64,000 bases of DNA from Thalassoglobus polymorphus (GCF_007744255.1 NZ_CP036267.1:2545500-2609499), one strand, 5' to 3'; counted from the first letter of the stretch, positions 17,131-26,920 are shown. The notes: generated by a model not told the origin, from the letters alone. Numbers and translations: made by a program.

Positions 17131-17625
17131 CTAATTGACTGAGTTTCTCCAAGGGAAGCTGGCGATCAGAGCAAGTTCTCGGGTTGGAACTTTGCGGCTG
17201 CCTGCTGAATATTGAAAACCGTACATGTTGACAATTCCGGAGTTGAGCTCACCGATGTAAATGCAACCATTCGCAGGGGGGACAGTTCCACTCGATTGAA
17301 ACTGTGCACGTGCAGAAACCATGACGTACTGGGCATTATCGGTGACTCGGAAATCAGCTGTCAGATTTCGAGCGTATGTTTGAGTAAATGTATTTGATTG
17401 TGCGTTGTGCCCAGCTCCTAACAAACGACCGGTCAGGTTATCGAGAATAAAGACGGCTTCGCTTTGTCCTGCAAGAGTTGGGACTGTACACATTGAGAAT
17501 TTTTCGTTCCCCATCGCGGTGTCCGCGTAGGCTGGCTCTTGCGGGCAGTAATAGGCAATCGCCATTCCTAACAGAGTTCCGGCCGCCAGCCAGAATGTCT
17601 TTTTCTCCGTCATTTTTTCTTTCAC
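17131..17625 (-). CDS. Secreted protein of unknown function
   Basis: A 164-residue protein. The GTG at 17625 is chosen because GGAGA lies 7 bases before it; it yields VKEKMTEKKTFWLAAGTLLGMAIAYYCPQEPAYA, a good signal peptide cut near residue 34. The mature protein is short and beta-rich, with AVFILDNLTGRLLGAGHNAQ, YVMVSARAQFQSSG and GCIYIGELNSGIVNMYGFQY, ending near RELALIASFPWR. The mid-part looks like a single propeller-like blade. I do not recognise the family. Confidence 0.6.
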   Translation of the reverse strand: MKEKMTEKKTFWLAAGTLLGMAIAYYCPQEPAYADTAMGNEKFSMCTVPTLAGQSEAVFILDNLTGRLLGAGHNAQSNTFTQTYARNLTADFRVTDNAQYVMVSARAQFQSSGTVPPANGCIYIGELNSGIVNMYGFQYSAGSRKVPTRELALIASFPWRNSVN

Positions 17626-17830
17626 GAGCGAATCTCCTGTTTGATTGTAGACACCTGAATACACAGTCTTATCAGTTTATTGAAAACGATCTCTGTTGAA
17701 CGTCATCAACAGTGCTCTTCCATTGATCATACAAGTCTACAGAGATCAAGACCAGTTGCATGACCACCGATCGTTCATAAAAAACTTGTAACTCTTTTTG
17801 ATCAAAAATGTTATCACGATCCTCATTGAG

Positions 17831-18793
17831 CTACTGTTGTCGATTGAGTTCTTCGATTTCAGCTTGACTGAGCAAGCGACCGTTGGCCCCTTTCCGCTGA
17901 TCGTTGACGGGAACGTTTTCTGGAAAGATGAGTTGAAAGCGACTCTTGGGCAGCTTGGCGTTCACAATCCAGTTCGAGAAAGTTCCAACGTATCCGTCGG
18001 AAAACTCTTTCGGAGCATCGTTCTTTTTGACGAGAAATGAATACTTGCGGTACTTCAGCGGGAGCCAAACCCCCGGTGAAATTTCCTCATGGTTTGACCC
18101 AGCCCAAATGGCGTATTCTATCCATTCCTTTTCTGCTTGTTGCTTCATCAAGTAGGCCGTTTTAACCAGCGTGCCACGTTGCATGTCGAAGAGGATCCGG
18201 CGATTCCAAAACCATCCACCACGTTCAATTGCTTCTCCTTCGATCTTGAGAACTTCGCGACCCTGATATTCCTCCCGTCCAACGACCTTGTACTCTCTTT
18301 TCTCCAGAATCTGGAGCAGGCTTTCCCGTCCACCAAGAACAGTGAACTCCGTTGGCAGCATGCTGTAGTAAGAGGGATGGTCTGCGACTTCTCCAGAGAA
18401 GATTCTCGCCAGGTCACGGCTGAGGTATTCGAGAGATCTTGAGTACGTTCCGTCAAAAGCGAGTTCTACTTTGAAGGGATTTGTCGTGGCGGAATTTGCC
18501 ATGAAACGAAGCGTCTCGCCGGTGGCGATGTAATGTTTTTTTCCGTCTGCTGTAATCGTCCACTGGCACTCACGGTCCATCTCGTAAATCTCGTCTCCCC
18601 CCTGAAGGTCTCGTTGACGGCAAACGGCCTTCTCGTTGACTTGAAGGTTTTGTATGAGCGATTCAGTTTGCTGAATCCGTCTCTTGACCGCTTCGATATT
18701 GGGGAGGCTTTCCCCGGCCTGCAGTGCAGAGGAAAGAATGAGAGCAATGAGCAGGCTGCATTTTCGAACTTGCTGCAGCGAGTCTAAAACCAT
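17831..18793 (-). CDS. Secreted protein with a LolA-like part
   Basis: A 320-residue exported protein. The ATG at 18793 places the signal peptide at the N-terminus (MVLDSLQQVRKCSLLIALILSSALQA); an upstream ATG at 18841 is possible. After a helix (NIEAVKRRIQQTESLIQNLQ) come beta strands with CQWTITADGKKHYIATGETLRF, EYQGREVLKIEGEA, RRILFDMQRGTLVKTAYL and GVWLPLKYRKYSFL. This is the order of antiparallel strands in LolA/LolB-like lipoprotein-binding half-barrels. The assignment is by pattern only. It is on the same strand as, and 87 bp downstream of, the sulfatase gene. Confidence 0.55.
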   Translation of the reverse strand: MVLDSLQQVRKCSLLIALILSSALQAGESLPNIEAVKRRIQQTESLIQNLQVNEKAVCRQRDLQGGDEIYEMDRECQWTITADGKKHYIATGETLRFMANSATTNPFKVELAFDGTYSRSLEYLSRDLARIFSGEVADHPSYYSMLPTEFTVLGGRESLLQILEKREYKVVGREEYQGREVLKIEGEAIERGGWFWNRRILFDMQRGTLVKTAYLMKQQAEKEWIEYAIWAGSNHEEISPGVWLPLKYRKYSFLVKKNDAPKEFSDGYVGTFSNWIVNAKLPKSRFQLIFPENVPVNDQRKGANGRLLSQAEIEELNRQQ

Positions 18794-18879
18794 CGGTTGC
18801 TTCACTTTTTGTGTCAGATCACTTTTGGACAGTCGTACCATATTCTTTTACACCGGAGTTTCTTAAGCATTGCTTCGGT

Positions 18880-20751
18880 TTATTTTGCTTCGTTCATGTC
18901 ATCCAGAATCTTGGTGATTAAGTTGGGAACGTAAGACTTGCCTCGTGCGGGAACCCAGTCCCCATTTCGCGGTAGAGCTTCGATTTCTTTTTTGATCGGT
19001 ACTGCTCGATCGTCCATGAAGTCGATCGCGTTCAACGCCAGCATGGCAACGTACTGCCCATGGTTTTCCGGGTTGGCACATTCAATCAATCTGTCGAGAG
19101 CGAGTTTGACATCCTGTTTGTCGCCGTAGCGACCTAAGGCTTCGGCAGCAATCACTCGGACACTTTGTGAGTCATCGCTTTTCACGGCTTTTCGTAAAGA
19201 TGCCTGACCTTCTGATGTCCCGCGTTCTTCTCGCATCAAAAGCCCCATCGCCGCCCAGTAGCGAATGGTTGAGTTTTCATTGTTGAGCATCTCAATCAGA
19301 AACGGAATCTGTTCCAAGTCATTTGAGGCAGCGATGGCTGCGACATGTTGAATCTGCTTGAGAGGATAAATCTCCGGGCCTGAGTGACCGATCTCGTAGG
19401 GAGTCATGTCTGGGAATTTATTATGTAGTTCATCTTCAGGCAGGAAGCCAACATCGCGAACTCTCATCACCCATTTTTCGTGTTCACTACGTAGTTCATT
19501 CAGTACGTTCTGATGATCCGCTGAATTGACTAGATTATTGACTTCATCAGGATCAGTCTGGAGATCGTACAACTCTTCGTATGGTTTGGTTTTCCAGAAG
19601 AGGCTCTGAGCGTCGGTCAGTTCTCCGGCATCGTAGAGTTCTTTCCAGACCCGAGTTGTCGGGGTTACGAACATGTACTGAATGTATTGTCCGTAAACTT
19701 TGTGTGGCATGTAGTTCCGAATATACACATATCGTTTGTTTCGCGTGGTTCGAACCAGGTCGTAACGTTCATCCATCCGCCCGCGAAATCCGAATCCGTA
19801 TTCCTGTGCCGGTTCTTCGAACTTGCCGAGAAAAGCATGCCCCTGCATATGCTTTGGAGGCTTTGCACCTGCAAGACTGATGACGGTTTGAGCATAGTCG
19901 ATGAACCCGACAATGCGATCAGTTTTTCCGCCGGGCATGTACTCCTCGGGGGCGAGGTCTTTGAATTTCTCAGGGAGGTGAATGATCAGTGGGACCCGCA
20001 AGCCAGAGTCGTAAGGCCAGCGTTTGTGCCGGGGCATTCCGGAGCCGTGGTCTCCGTAGAAGAAGACGATTGTATCGTCCGCCAGTCCCTGTGCTTTGAG
20101 TTGATCAAGCTGTTGGCCGAACCATTTGTCCATCTTGGTGATGTTGTCGTAATATTGAGCCCAGTCCTGCCGAACTTCCGGTGTGTCGGGATGATGTGCC
20201 GGAATGCGAACGCCGGCAGGGTCATGAATCTGTTTGTGTGGTCGCGTCCGAATTTTTGATTCGTGGGTGTTTGTCTGATTGATGACCGCCATGAACGGCT
20301 GCTTCTGTTTCAGCTGTTTCCAAATCTGCTTTTTGTTGACATCATCCCAGACTTTCCCGACCTTCTGTAAGTTGTAATCTTCCTTGCCCGGATTCACACA
20401 GAAGTAACCCGCTTCACGCATGTAGACCGGATACATTTTGAACTGCTCTGGCAGCGAGGCCAGACTTCTCATGTGTTCAGAACCTGTGCTGGGCGGATAC
20501 ATCCCAGAGATTAAAGTTGTTCGAGCGGGAGCGCAGACAGGAGCGGTGGACCAGGCATTGAGATAGGTCAAGCTGCGATTCGCAAATTCGTCCAGCTTGG
20601 GGGTGTCCGCATAGTCGTCTCCATAGCATCCTAAATGAGGGCCGATATCCTCAGCCGTGAGCCAAAGGATGTTAGGTTGATCAGCTGCAGGCAAAAGCGA
20701 GCAGAAGAGACCGATGAACAGGAATGCAAATACGGTGGACGATCGGGACAT
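18880..20751 (-). CDS. Secreted sulfatase, N-sulfoglucosamine sulfohydrolase-like, with HEAT-like tail
   Basis: A 623-residue protein with a signal peptide (cut near residue 23, SLLPAADQPN). The catalytic domain has TAEDIGPHLGCYGDDYA, the formylglycine motif C73-A-P-A-R77 (PVCAPARTTLISGMYP), YGDHGSGMPRHKRWPYDSGLRVPLI and a YDLQTDPDEVNNL block. The arrangement is closest to the SGSH-type group that removes sulfate from sulfated sugars. Residues about 465-600 hold HEAT-like repeats (STIRYWAAMGLLM, SVRVIAAEALGRYGD), a common planctomycete fusion. It needs a formylglycine-generating enzyme encoded elsewhere. The likely role is use of algal sulfated polysaccharides. Confidence 0.9.
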   Translation of the reverse strand: MSRSSTVFAFLFIGLFCSLLPAADQPNILWLTAEDIGPHLGCYGDDYADTPKLDEFANRSLTYLNAWSTAPVCAPARTTLISGMYPPSTGSEHMRSLASLPEQFKMYPVYMREAGYFCVNPGKEDYNLQKVGKVWDDVNKKQIWKQLKQKQPFMAVINQTNTHESKIRTRPHKQIHDPAGVRIPAHHPDTPEVRQDWAQYYDNITKMDKWFGQQLDQLKAQGLADDTIVFFYGDHGSGMPRHKRWPYDSGLRVPLIIHLPEKFKDLAPEEYMPGGKTDRIVGFIDYAQTVISLAGAKPPKHMQGHAFLGKFEEPAQEYGFGFRGRMDERYDLVRTTRNKRYVYIRNYMPHKVYGQYIQYMFVTPTTRVWKELYDAGELTDAQSLFWKTKPYEELYDLQTDPDEVNNLVNSADHQNVLNELRSEHEKWVMRVRDVGFLPEDELHNKFPDMTPYEIGHSGPEIYPLKQIQHVAAIAASNDLEQIPFLIEMLNNENSTIRYWAAMGLLMREERGTSEGQASLRKAVKSDDSQSVRVIAAEALGRYGDKQDVKLALDRLIECANPENHGQYVAMLALNAIDFMDDRAVPIKKEIEALPRNGDWVPARGKSYVPNLITKILDDMNEAK

Positions 20752-21019
20752 TGGCTTTCACCAGAACAGGTTGTAAACGGCTCACGCGATCCAGTGCTGG
20801 TCCCAGTATTGGACTCTGTACAGCCCAGCACGAATGGTTCATTTGCAAAATATGATGAGCAATTTTGTGAACGTTGAGTCAGAAAACGTTCTGGCATCAT
20901 GAATGTGAAAGAGGTTCTTCGCAAGTGAATGCGACGAATTCAGCCTTTTCAATCCTGCTGGAGACGCTCGCTCACAACTTAAGTGAGGGCATGCTTCTCT
21001 CAAAGAAACGGTTCTCTTT

Positions 21020-21156
21020 CGGACATCTGTCGAATTGGCGTTCAGGTTCTGCAAAGTGGCGAACAGCAATGTTTTTAGAACTGATTCTGAAACCTGAATT
21101 TGCGCTCTTGAACACTGAGAAAAGTGACCATCGAAGAGGTTTTCGGACTGGCTCTA
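21020..21156 (+). repeat. PM1 repeat (copy E) beside half of an inverted PM2
   Basis: A complete 81-bp PM1 lies at 21076-21156 (TAGAACTGATTCTGAAACC to GGTTTTCGGACTGGCTCTA). Directly before it, 21020-21066 (CGAATTGGCGTTCAGG, GTGGCGAACAGCAATG) matches the right half of PM2 in inverted orientation. The rest of this 467-bp intergenic region (20752-21218) holds no credible gene. Confidence 0.65.
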
Positions 21157-21218
21157 AAAAACATGGAAGCCTGCGAAGCCGTTTCCAGAACATCTTCAGA
21201 GCATCCGGCAGGTGAATT

Positions 21219-22172
21219 TTAACGTTTCTTTGTTGAGTGACGTCCTTCGTTGAGCACTTTCTCTGGAACTGTTTTTAGATTCCACACAACCCCGAACCAC
21301 GAAAGAACTTTCAGGACGTTGTAAGTCATGTCGATTTCCCACCAGTAAAATCCCTGTCGGGCAGAATTCTGATAATAATGGTGGTTGTTGTGCCAGCCTT
21401 CTCCCCAAGTCACCAATGCAATCCAGAGATTATTTCGACTATCGTCGCCGGTTTCGAATCGCTGGGTTCCGATCAGATGTGCCAGCGAATTCACGAAGTA
21501 GGTGATGTGGTAAAGCGAGATCGTTGAGAGTAAGAACCCCCAGACAAGCATTTGCCATGGGCCTGTTCCTAAAGCTGGCCATTGAGTCTGCAAGATTGCT
21601 CCCAGTGCATACATCGACAGCGCCATGAAAATTGCAGGGAGTAGATGATACCGTTCCAGCCAGCGGAGTTCGGGGAACTTCATCCAGTCTTTGACGACAC
21701 GTTCGTCAGTCTCGGCGTTCTCGTGAGTGAGGAACCACAGCAGGTGACTCCACCAGAATCCGTGCTGGCGAGGAGAGTGGACATCCGCTGGTTTGTCAGA
21801 TCGGCGATGATGATGCCGGTGGTGAGCAGCCCACCAGACAGGGCCACGCTGGGCTGCACTGCATCCAATGAACCCACCAAGAAACTGAACAAACCGGGAC
21901 GTCTGGAATGCTTTGTGGGAGAAATAGCGATGGTAAAAGCCTGTGAGCGCGAAGACTCGCAGGTATAAAGCCAGAAAAAAGACGAGCACTGCAACTGGGC
22001 TCACACCAACCCAGAAGACCGAGAAGCAGAGTAAATGCAAGAAGAAGTACGGGACCGCAGTCCCCCAGTCGATATTTGATAGACCAACGACCGCTGCAGG
22101 TTCTGCGGACTTCGACTGTGACCTCTCTTGGTCGAGAGCGGCAGACTCTGTGGGGCTCATATACGAACTCAT
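21219..22172 (-). CDS. Membrane fatty acid (acyl-CoA) desaturase
   Basis: A 317-residue integral-membrane di-iron enzyme that puts a double bond into fatty acyl chains, probably at delta-9. All three His boxes are present: HRYFSH (81-86), HRHHH (118-122) and HNNHH near residue 265, in the order typical of acyl-CoA/acyl-lipid desaturases. Four membrane segments surround them. The ATG at 22172 is a compromise; the frame is open to 22226 and the ribosome site is not decisive. Electron donors (ferredoxin or cytochrome b5) are not nearby. Confidence 0.9.
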   Translation of the reverse strand: MSSYMSPTESAALDQERSQSKSAEPAAVVGLSNIDWGTAVPYFFLHLLCFSVFWVGVSPVAVLVFFLALYLRVFALTGFYHRYFSHKAFQTSRFVQFLGGFIGCSAAQRGPVWWAAHHRHHHRRSDKPADVHSPRQHGFWWSHLLWFLTHENAETDERVVKDWMKFPELRWLERYHLLPAIFMALSMYALGAILQTQWPALGTGPWQMLVWGFLLSTISLYHITYFVNSLAHLIGTQRFETGDDSRNNLWIALVTWGEGWHNNHHYYQNSARQGFYWWEIDMTYNVLKVLSWFGVVWNLKTVPEKVLNEGRHSTKKR

Positions 22173-22446
22173 TTCGTAGCAATACATTCCAGGAGCATTT
22201 GCGTGCTTTCTGTGTCCTGGAACCACTAATCTGTTCTCGGGACAACATCGACGATTTTGATTCGGGATGTTACTGTATTTGCGATCTCACAGCATTGTCG
22301 AAACTATCAAAAGTGTCGAACAGAGATGAAAACCTTGAACAGTCTCCACGGTTTCGAAAGCTGATCCGATCAGCAAAGACTGTTCAATGCAGCACTGAGG
22401 GTTGAAGGCCTCTCTGAAAGTTGCTGATTCTACACTGTAAGCGTCA

Positions 22447-23706
22447 TTAAAATCGCTTGATAGCTCCGACGGAAATGGCGTGAGTCACTGCTCCGTGTCT
22501 GGCGTTGTTGAAGTCTCCGCCGACGAGTTGACTGTTTGTGACATGGACATCTTTTCCAATTGTCAGCATGTAAGCGAGGTCGATTTCAACACCATGGAAG
22601 ACGAATCCGTAGCCTGTGGAAAGTCCATGTTCGGTGATCGCTTGAATGAGTGGAGTGATGGTCGTTCTGGGAATCGGATTTCGATGGTACACATACCCAA
22701 ATCGCAGAGTTTGGGAGCCACCAAGATCGATCTCATGCCCCAGGCGAATTGAGACGGTGTCGCTCCAGTTGAGCGGCAATGTTTCATTCACTTCGGGATA
22801 GCCGGGTGTTTCGGGGCCGTTCAAGGCAATATTCAAATCTTTGAATGCACTCGACCAGTCGAACCAGATGACATCTGCCGAGAACGTTCCGCGACGAGTC
22901 AACTGATGTTTCACACCAAGCCCGAATGAGCGAGGCCATGTGATTTTAATATCGGCGTCATATCGACTGGAGCCCATCGTCGGAATGGCGACGTGTGCGC
23001 GGCCATCCAGTTTGAAATCGCTTTCGCTTTGGTAGGTCAATCCGAAAGTTGTTGCATCGCTGAGCTTGTATTGCATCCCTGCTGACCAGACGAGAGTGGC
23101 ACCGGTTCCTTGCAGATCAAGCAGTGTTGGTGTTCTCTGGAGTGGCCCCGGACTTTGCAGGAAGTAGGGAGATTCCACTTCCACGTGACTGATTCCGACT
23201 CCCAAAGTTCCACCAAAACTAAAACGATCATTGGGAGCGTAAGCGAGACCCGGAAGAATCTTTGTGAGTGATCCAAATGAATCGTAACTTTGCGGCCCCA
23301 GGAACGGGAACGAACCATTCATTCGATAGGACTCAGAGAATCCGGCTGGGGTGAAAACCCCGAGTCCGTAAGCCCAGTGACCATCGGCACTCTTGCGGAT
23401 CATGGAGATTTGCGGAAGTGGTGTTCCGATCGAACTACTGGCTGTGCGAGTGTTCTGTTCATCCTGATACTCGAAGTCTGTGATCAGAATATCGACGCCG
23501 ACTTCGTTCAGCCAATGCCCTTTGATATTGGTCATTGCTGCCGGGTTGTCGAACAGGATCGCCCCGTTGTCGCTGTGACCAATGTTCGTTCCACCACGTC
23601 CGATTGATCGGGGTGAAACTCCATTCAGAAATAATCCGTCGGCGTGAACTTGACTGGAAGCTGAGATGATCAACAGCGTCACGAGAAGAGATTTGTGACG
23701 GCTCAT
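22447..23706 (-). CDS. Outer membrane protein of the FadL/OMPP1 family
   Basis: A 419-residue outer-membrane beta-barrel precursor. The ATG at 23706 has an AAGGAGA site at good spacing and gives a signal peptide (MSRHKSLLVTLLIISASSQVHA). The mature start GLFLNGVSPRSIGRGGTNIGHSDNGAILFDNPAAMTNI is the FadL hatch-region signature. FSFGGTLGVGISHVE, the strand-rich middle and the C-terminal aromatic residue (AIKRF) fit a 14-strand barrel. FadL proteins take up fatty acids and other hydrophobic compounds. The neighbouring desaturase (same strand, 274 bp) makes a lipid link possible. Confidence 0.85.
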   Translation of the reverse strand: MSRHKSLLVTLLIISASSQVHADGLFLNGVSPRSIGRGGTNIGHSDNGAILFDNPAAMTNIKGHWLNEVGVDILITDFEYQDEQNTRTASSSIGTPLPQISMIRKSADGHWAYGLGVFTPAGFSESYRMNGSFPFLGPQSYDSFGSLTKILPGLAYAPNDRFSFGGTLGVGISHVEVESPYFLQSPGPLQRTPTLLDLQGTGATLVWSAGMQYKLSDATTFGLTYQSESDFKLDGRAHVAIPTMGSSRYDADIKITWPRSFGLGVKHQLTRRGTFSADVIWFDWSSAFKDLNIALNGPETPGYPEVNETLPLNWSDTVSIRLGHEIDLGGSQTLRFGYVYHRNPIPRTTITPLIQAITEHGLSTGYGFVFHGVEIDLAYMLTIGKDVHVTNSQLVGGDFNNARHGAVTHAISVGAIKRF

Positions 23707-24091
23707 TAATAGGTCTCCTTGCCTGTAAGCCCGGCTTTGTGAATTCCGCAGGATCATTGAATCGTATTGATACTGCTCAATTCGGACGCTAATGAGCATC
23801 GCGACATAGAATCCGCACATTCCGATGTTGATCTTTGGATGTGAAACGCCAATCAGCACTGTGGTTCCGGTTATTCTGATTTTGTCGGCGTGTGGCCAAT
23901 ATCACTCCTGGCTCAAAACGCAATTCTCAAACGTGTGTATATGTTCACGAAAGCAGAATTTGAACTTTCGTAATCACGTCAGGCCAGATAATCCGATCTT
24001 TGCTTTCAAAATTGAGGTAAGTTTTCTGTAAACAAGAAGTTTGGCTGGATCGAAGTGCTACGGTTTCAATGTGGAGTTGGGAAGATTTTTT

Positions 24092-24172
24092 GAGAGCTGA
24101 TCCTGAAGCCAGAATTTGCTCTCTCAAACATCGAGAAAAGCGATGATCCCGGAGGTTTCCGGACTGGTTCTA
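24092..24172 (+). repeat. PM1 repeat (copy F)
   Basis: An 81-bp stand-alone copy, from GAGAGCTGATCCTGAAGCC to GGTTTCCGGACTGGTTCTA, with the internal CTCAAACATCGAG. It ends 29 bp before the ATG of the HPt gene, so it lies in that gene's likely leader or promoter region. The rest of 23707-24201 shows no gene. Confidence 0.7.
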
Positions 24173-24201
24173 ACCAGCCTCACACACACTGAAGTACGTT
24201 T

Positions 24202-24579
24202 ATGCTTGAAAAGAGTCTGTCGAAAATGTCTCACCAAACATTTCAGTTTGAGCAGTTGTCTGAGAAGTGCCTGGGAAATCAGGAACTTGTACAGGAGATC
24301 CTTGTTCGGTTTCAGGCCTCACTGTCGCAGGTTGTCCGCGAGATTGAAGAGGCCGTAAAACGTAATCGGCAGGCACAGGTCAAGGAACTCGCACATCACT
24401 TGAAGGGCGAGGCAGGCACGATGTGTGCGACGGAAATCAGTTCGCTGGCTTCTCAGGTTTATGATGCAGCTGATGTTCCAGCCAATGGGCAACTCCCGCA
24501 GCTGGTTTCAAGGCTGTCAGAAGAAGCTTCCAATTTTCATCGAATCGTCAATGAATATCTCACGGTCGAGATTCATTAG
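24202..24579 (+). CDS. HPt-domain phosphotransfer protein
   Basis: A 125-residue cytoplasmic four-helix protein. The phosphoacceptor motif is H65-H-L-K-G in ELAHHLKGEAGTM, with His65 the likely phosphorylated residue. The N-terminal part (FEQLSEKCLGNQELVQEILVRFQ) and C-terminal helix fit stand-alone HPt proteins such as ShpA/LuxU type. It precedes the REC/HD-GYP gene by 66 bp on the same strand, so it likely passes phosphate to that receiver or takes it from it. No histidine kinase is in the neighbourhood, so the donor is encoded elsewhere. Confidence 0.88.
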   Translation: MLEKSLSKMSHQTFQFEQLSEKCLGNQELVQEILVRFQASLSQVVREIEEAVKRNRQAQVKELAHHLKGEAGTMCATEISSLASQVYDAADVPANGQLPQLVSRLSEEASNFHRIVNEYLTVEIH

Positions 24580-24645
24580 AGATTTTCGAGAAACGAAATC
24601 ACCACTCCCCCCCTCACTGGTGTTTGACTAACTGGATACAAAGTC

Positions 24646-25698
24646 GTGCAGATCCTTGTCGCAGATGACGACACTATTACAGCAGAAGTGGTCGCTCATG
24701 CGCTGAGAAAATTCGGCTATGAGGTCACTGTTGTCCACAATGGGCTCGATGCGAATGAACTCCTGCGTACTGGTCGATACAAGATCCTGATTTCCGACTG
24801 GCAAATGCCCGGAATGACCGGTTTGGAGTTATGCGAAGAGATTCGCAGTCGCCGGTCAGGTGGGTACATCTATGTGATTCTTCTGACATCACATGGCGGA
24901 ATCGACAATGTCGTTTGTGGGTTGGAAGCTGGAGCAGATGACTTTCTGACCAAGCCTTTTGACCCTACAGAGCTTCTCGTTCGAGTGAGAGTCGGCGAAC
25001 GTGTGCTCAACCTGGAAAGTCGCGAATTGATGATCTTCGCACTTGCGAAGCTCGCTGAATCACGAGACCGGGAGACCGGGGCTCACTTGGAGCGAATGCG
25101 CGAGTACGCCCGGGTTCTGGCAGATGAACTGACGAAACAAGATGAGTTTTGTAATGTCATCGACGGGGAATACGTGAACCTGATTTATCTTACGACGCCT
25201 CTTCATGACATTGGGAAAGTGGCGATTCCGGATCATATCTTATTGAAAGAAGGTTCGCTGACTGAGACTGAGTTTGAGATCATGAAGACCCACACTTTGC
25301 TGGGGGCTCAGACTCTTCGGGAAGTCTCACAGCACAGTCCCTGTGCAGGCTTTCTGCAAATGGCAACTGATATTGCGATTTCTCATCATGAGAGATTCGA
25401 CGGAACTGGCTACCCGTACGGCATTAGTGGCGAAGAGATTCCATTGTGTGGTCGAATTACTGCCGTGGCTGATGTGTATGACGCTTTGACGAGCAAACGC
25501 GTGTACAAAGAAGCTTACTCTCACCGTCTGGCAAAGAAGATTATTCTAGAGGGAGCCGGAGCTGCTTTTGACTCTCGGATTGTCGAAGCCTTTCTTCAGC
25601 GAGAAGCGGACTTCATCTCGATTCAGGAAACGTTGGGGGATCACGCCGATGTGCTTGATTCTCATGAATTCGAGGCTTACGAGACTCACAAATCTTAG
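24646..25698 (+). CDS. Response regulator with HD-GYP phosphodiesterase domain
   Basis: A 350-residue cytoplasmic protein. A receiver domain (1-120) has the acidic cluster D7-D8-D9, phosphoacceptor D51 (ISDWQMPG), T81 and K103 (TKPF). An HD-GYP domain (135-330) has ETGAHLERM, the H187-D188 pair in LHDIGKVAIPD, HHE (247-249) and GTGYP (253-257), all metal and GYP marks intact. It should hydrolyse cyclic di-GMP, with activity gated by phosphorylation, acting on motility or attachment. The GTG at 24646 is used because it gives the canonical QILVADDD start. Confidence 0.93.
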   Translation: MQILVADDDTITAEVVAHALRKFGYEVTVVHNGLDANELLRTGRYKILISDWQMPGMTGLELCEEIRSRRSGGYIYVILLTSHGGIDNVVCGLEAGADDFLTKPFDPTELLVRVRVGERVLNLESRELMIFALAKLAESRDRETGAHLERMREYARVLADELTKQDEFCNVIDGEYVNLIYLTTPLHDIGKVAIPDHILLKEGSLTETEFEIMKTHTLLGAQTLREVSQHSPCAGFLQMATDIAISHHERFDGTGYPYGISGEEIPLCGRITAVADVYDALTSKRVYKEAYSHRLAKKIILEGAGAAFDSRIVEAFLQREADFISIQETLGDHADVLDSHEFEAYETHKS

Positions 25699-25792
25699 AT
25701 TGAGTTTTCGATTGCAAAATTGGGGGCAACTGTTCACTCTGTTCACTGTTTGAATCATCAATCAGTAAATCGAGCAGGTCAACAGAAGTCTC

Positions 25793-26920
25793 ATGAACGC
25801 ATTGCGTGCCGAATACCGAATTCATCATCCCGAGAAAATCTTAAGTCCAGGATTTGTCGTTTTTCGCGAGCTTGTTGAGCACAACCTCAACACAATGATC
25901 GAGATTGCCGGTGATGTGGGGCGCCTGAGGCCTCATTGCAAGACTCATAAAATGCCTGAGTTGACGAAACTGCAACTCGCAGCTGGGATTACGAAGCAGA
26001 AGGCAGCGACTTTCGCAGAGTCGGAAATGTTGGCAGATGTAGGCGTCAAGGACATTTTTCTCGCCTACAATCTTGTTGGCCCAAACATCGCACGCGGAGT
26101 CAATTTTCGGACGAAGTATCCCGATGTCCGCTTTGCTGTCACTGCAGATGATCCTGCTAGTATCACCCAGCTTGGTGAAGCCATGACCGCATCTGGGACA
26201 GAGATTGATGTCCTGCTTGACGTCAATCCCGGTCGAGACCGAACTGGCCGTCCCGTAGGAGATGAGGCGTACGAACTCTACAAGCAACTGGCAGAAACAC
26301 CGGGAATCAATCCAGCCGGGTTCCATTTATATGATGGACATTTGCATGATTCAGAATTGAAAGATCGTCAGGCAGCTGTCGAAGAATACTGGGCTCTGAT
26401 TTCGGCATTCAAAGACCGCCTCGAAGCTGATGGCTATCCGGTTCCAAAAATTGTCTGTGGGGGAACTCCAACATTTCAGGCATATGCACCGATGACCGAC
26501 CCCGTCATTGAGCTCAGCCCGGGGACTTGTACGTTTCATGATGTCGGGTATGACGCGGCTTATCCGGATCTGCAAGTCTTCACGCCTGCCGCAGCAGTCT
26601 TGACCCGCGTGATCAGTCGGCCAACAGAAAATCGAGTCACCTTTGATGTCGGGACAAAAGGAGTTGCGTCTGACCCACCGATGGGACAACGCGTCTACCT
26701 TCCAGAACTTCCTAAAGGTAAGCAGGTTCTACAGAATGAAGAACATCTCGTAATTGAAAGCGACGATGCTGGAAAATTTCAGCCTGGTGACTGGACACTC
26801 GCATTCCCGCGACACGTCTGTCCAACGTCGGCTTTATACAAAGAGGCGACAGTCATTGCTGATGGAGAAATTGTGGGCCACTGGGAAGTTGTTGCCCGTG
26901 ATCGGTGCATCACGATTTGA
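25793..26920 (+). CDS. D-threonine aldolase-like PLP enzyme (fold type III)
   Basis: A 375-residue enzyme of the D-threonine aldolase/D-serine dehydratase family. The N-terminal alanine-racemase-like barrel has the PLP lysine K50 in RPHCKTHKMP, and GFHLYDGHLHD. The C-terminal domain has PTFQAYAPM, ELSPGTCTFHDVGYD and the metal ligands H341 and C343 in FPRHVCPTSAL. It should split D-threonine (or other beta-hydroxy-D-amino acids) into glycine and an aldehyde, or deaminate D-serine; the precise substrate cannot be read off. It is downstream of and on the same strand as the regulator gene. Confidence 0.85.
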   Translation: MNALRAEYRIHHPEKILSPGFVVFRELVEHNLNTMIEIAGDVGRLRPHCKTHKMPELTKLQLAAGITKQKAATFAESEMLADVGVKDIFLAYNLVGPNIARGVNFRTKYPDVRFAVTADDPASITQLGEAMTASGTEIDVLLDVNPGRDRTGRPVGDEAYELYKQLAETPGINPAGFHLYDGHLHDSELKDRQAAVEEYWALISAFKDRLEADGYPVPKIVCGGTPTFQAYAPMTDPVIELSPGTCTFHDVGYDAAYPDLQVFTPAAAVLTRVISRPTENRVTFDVGTKGVASDPPMGQRVYLPELPKGKQVLQNEEHLVIESDDAGKFQPGDWTLAFPRHVCPTSALYKEATVIADGEIVGHWEVVARDRCITI

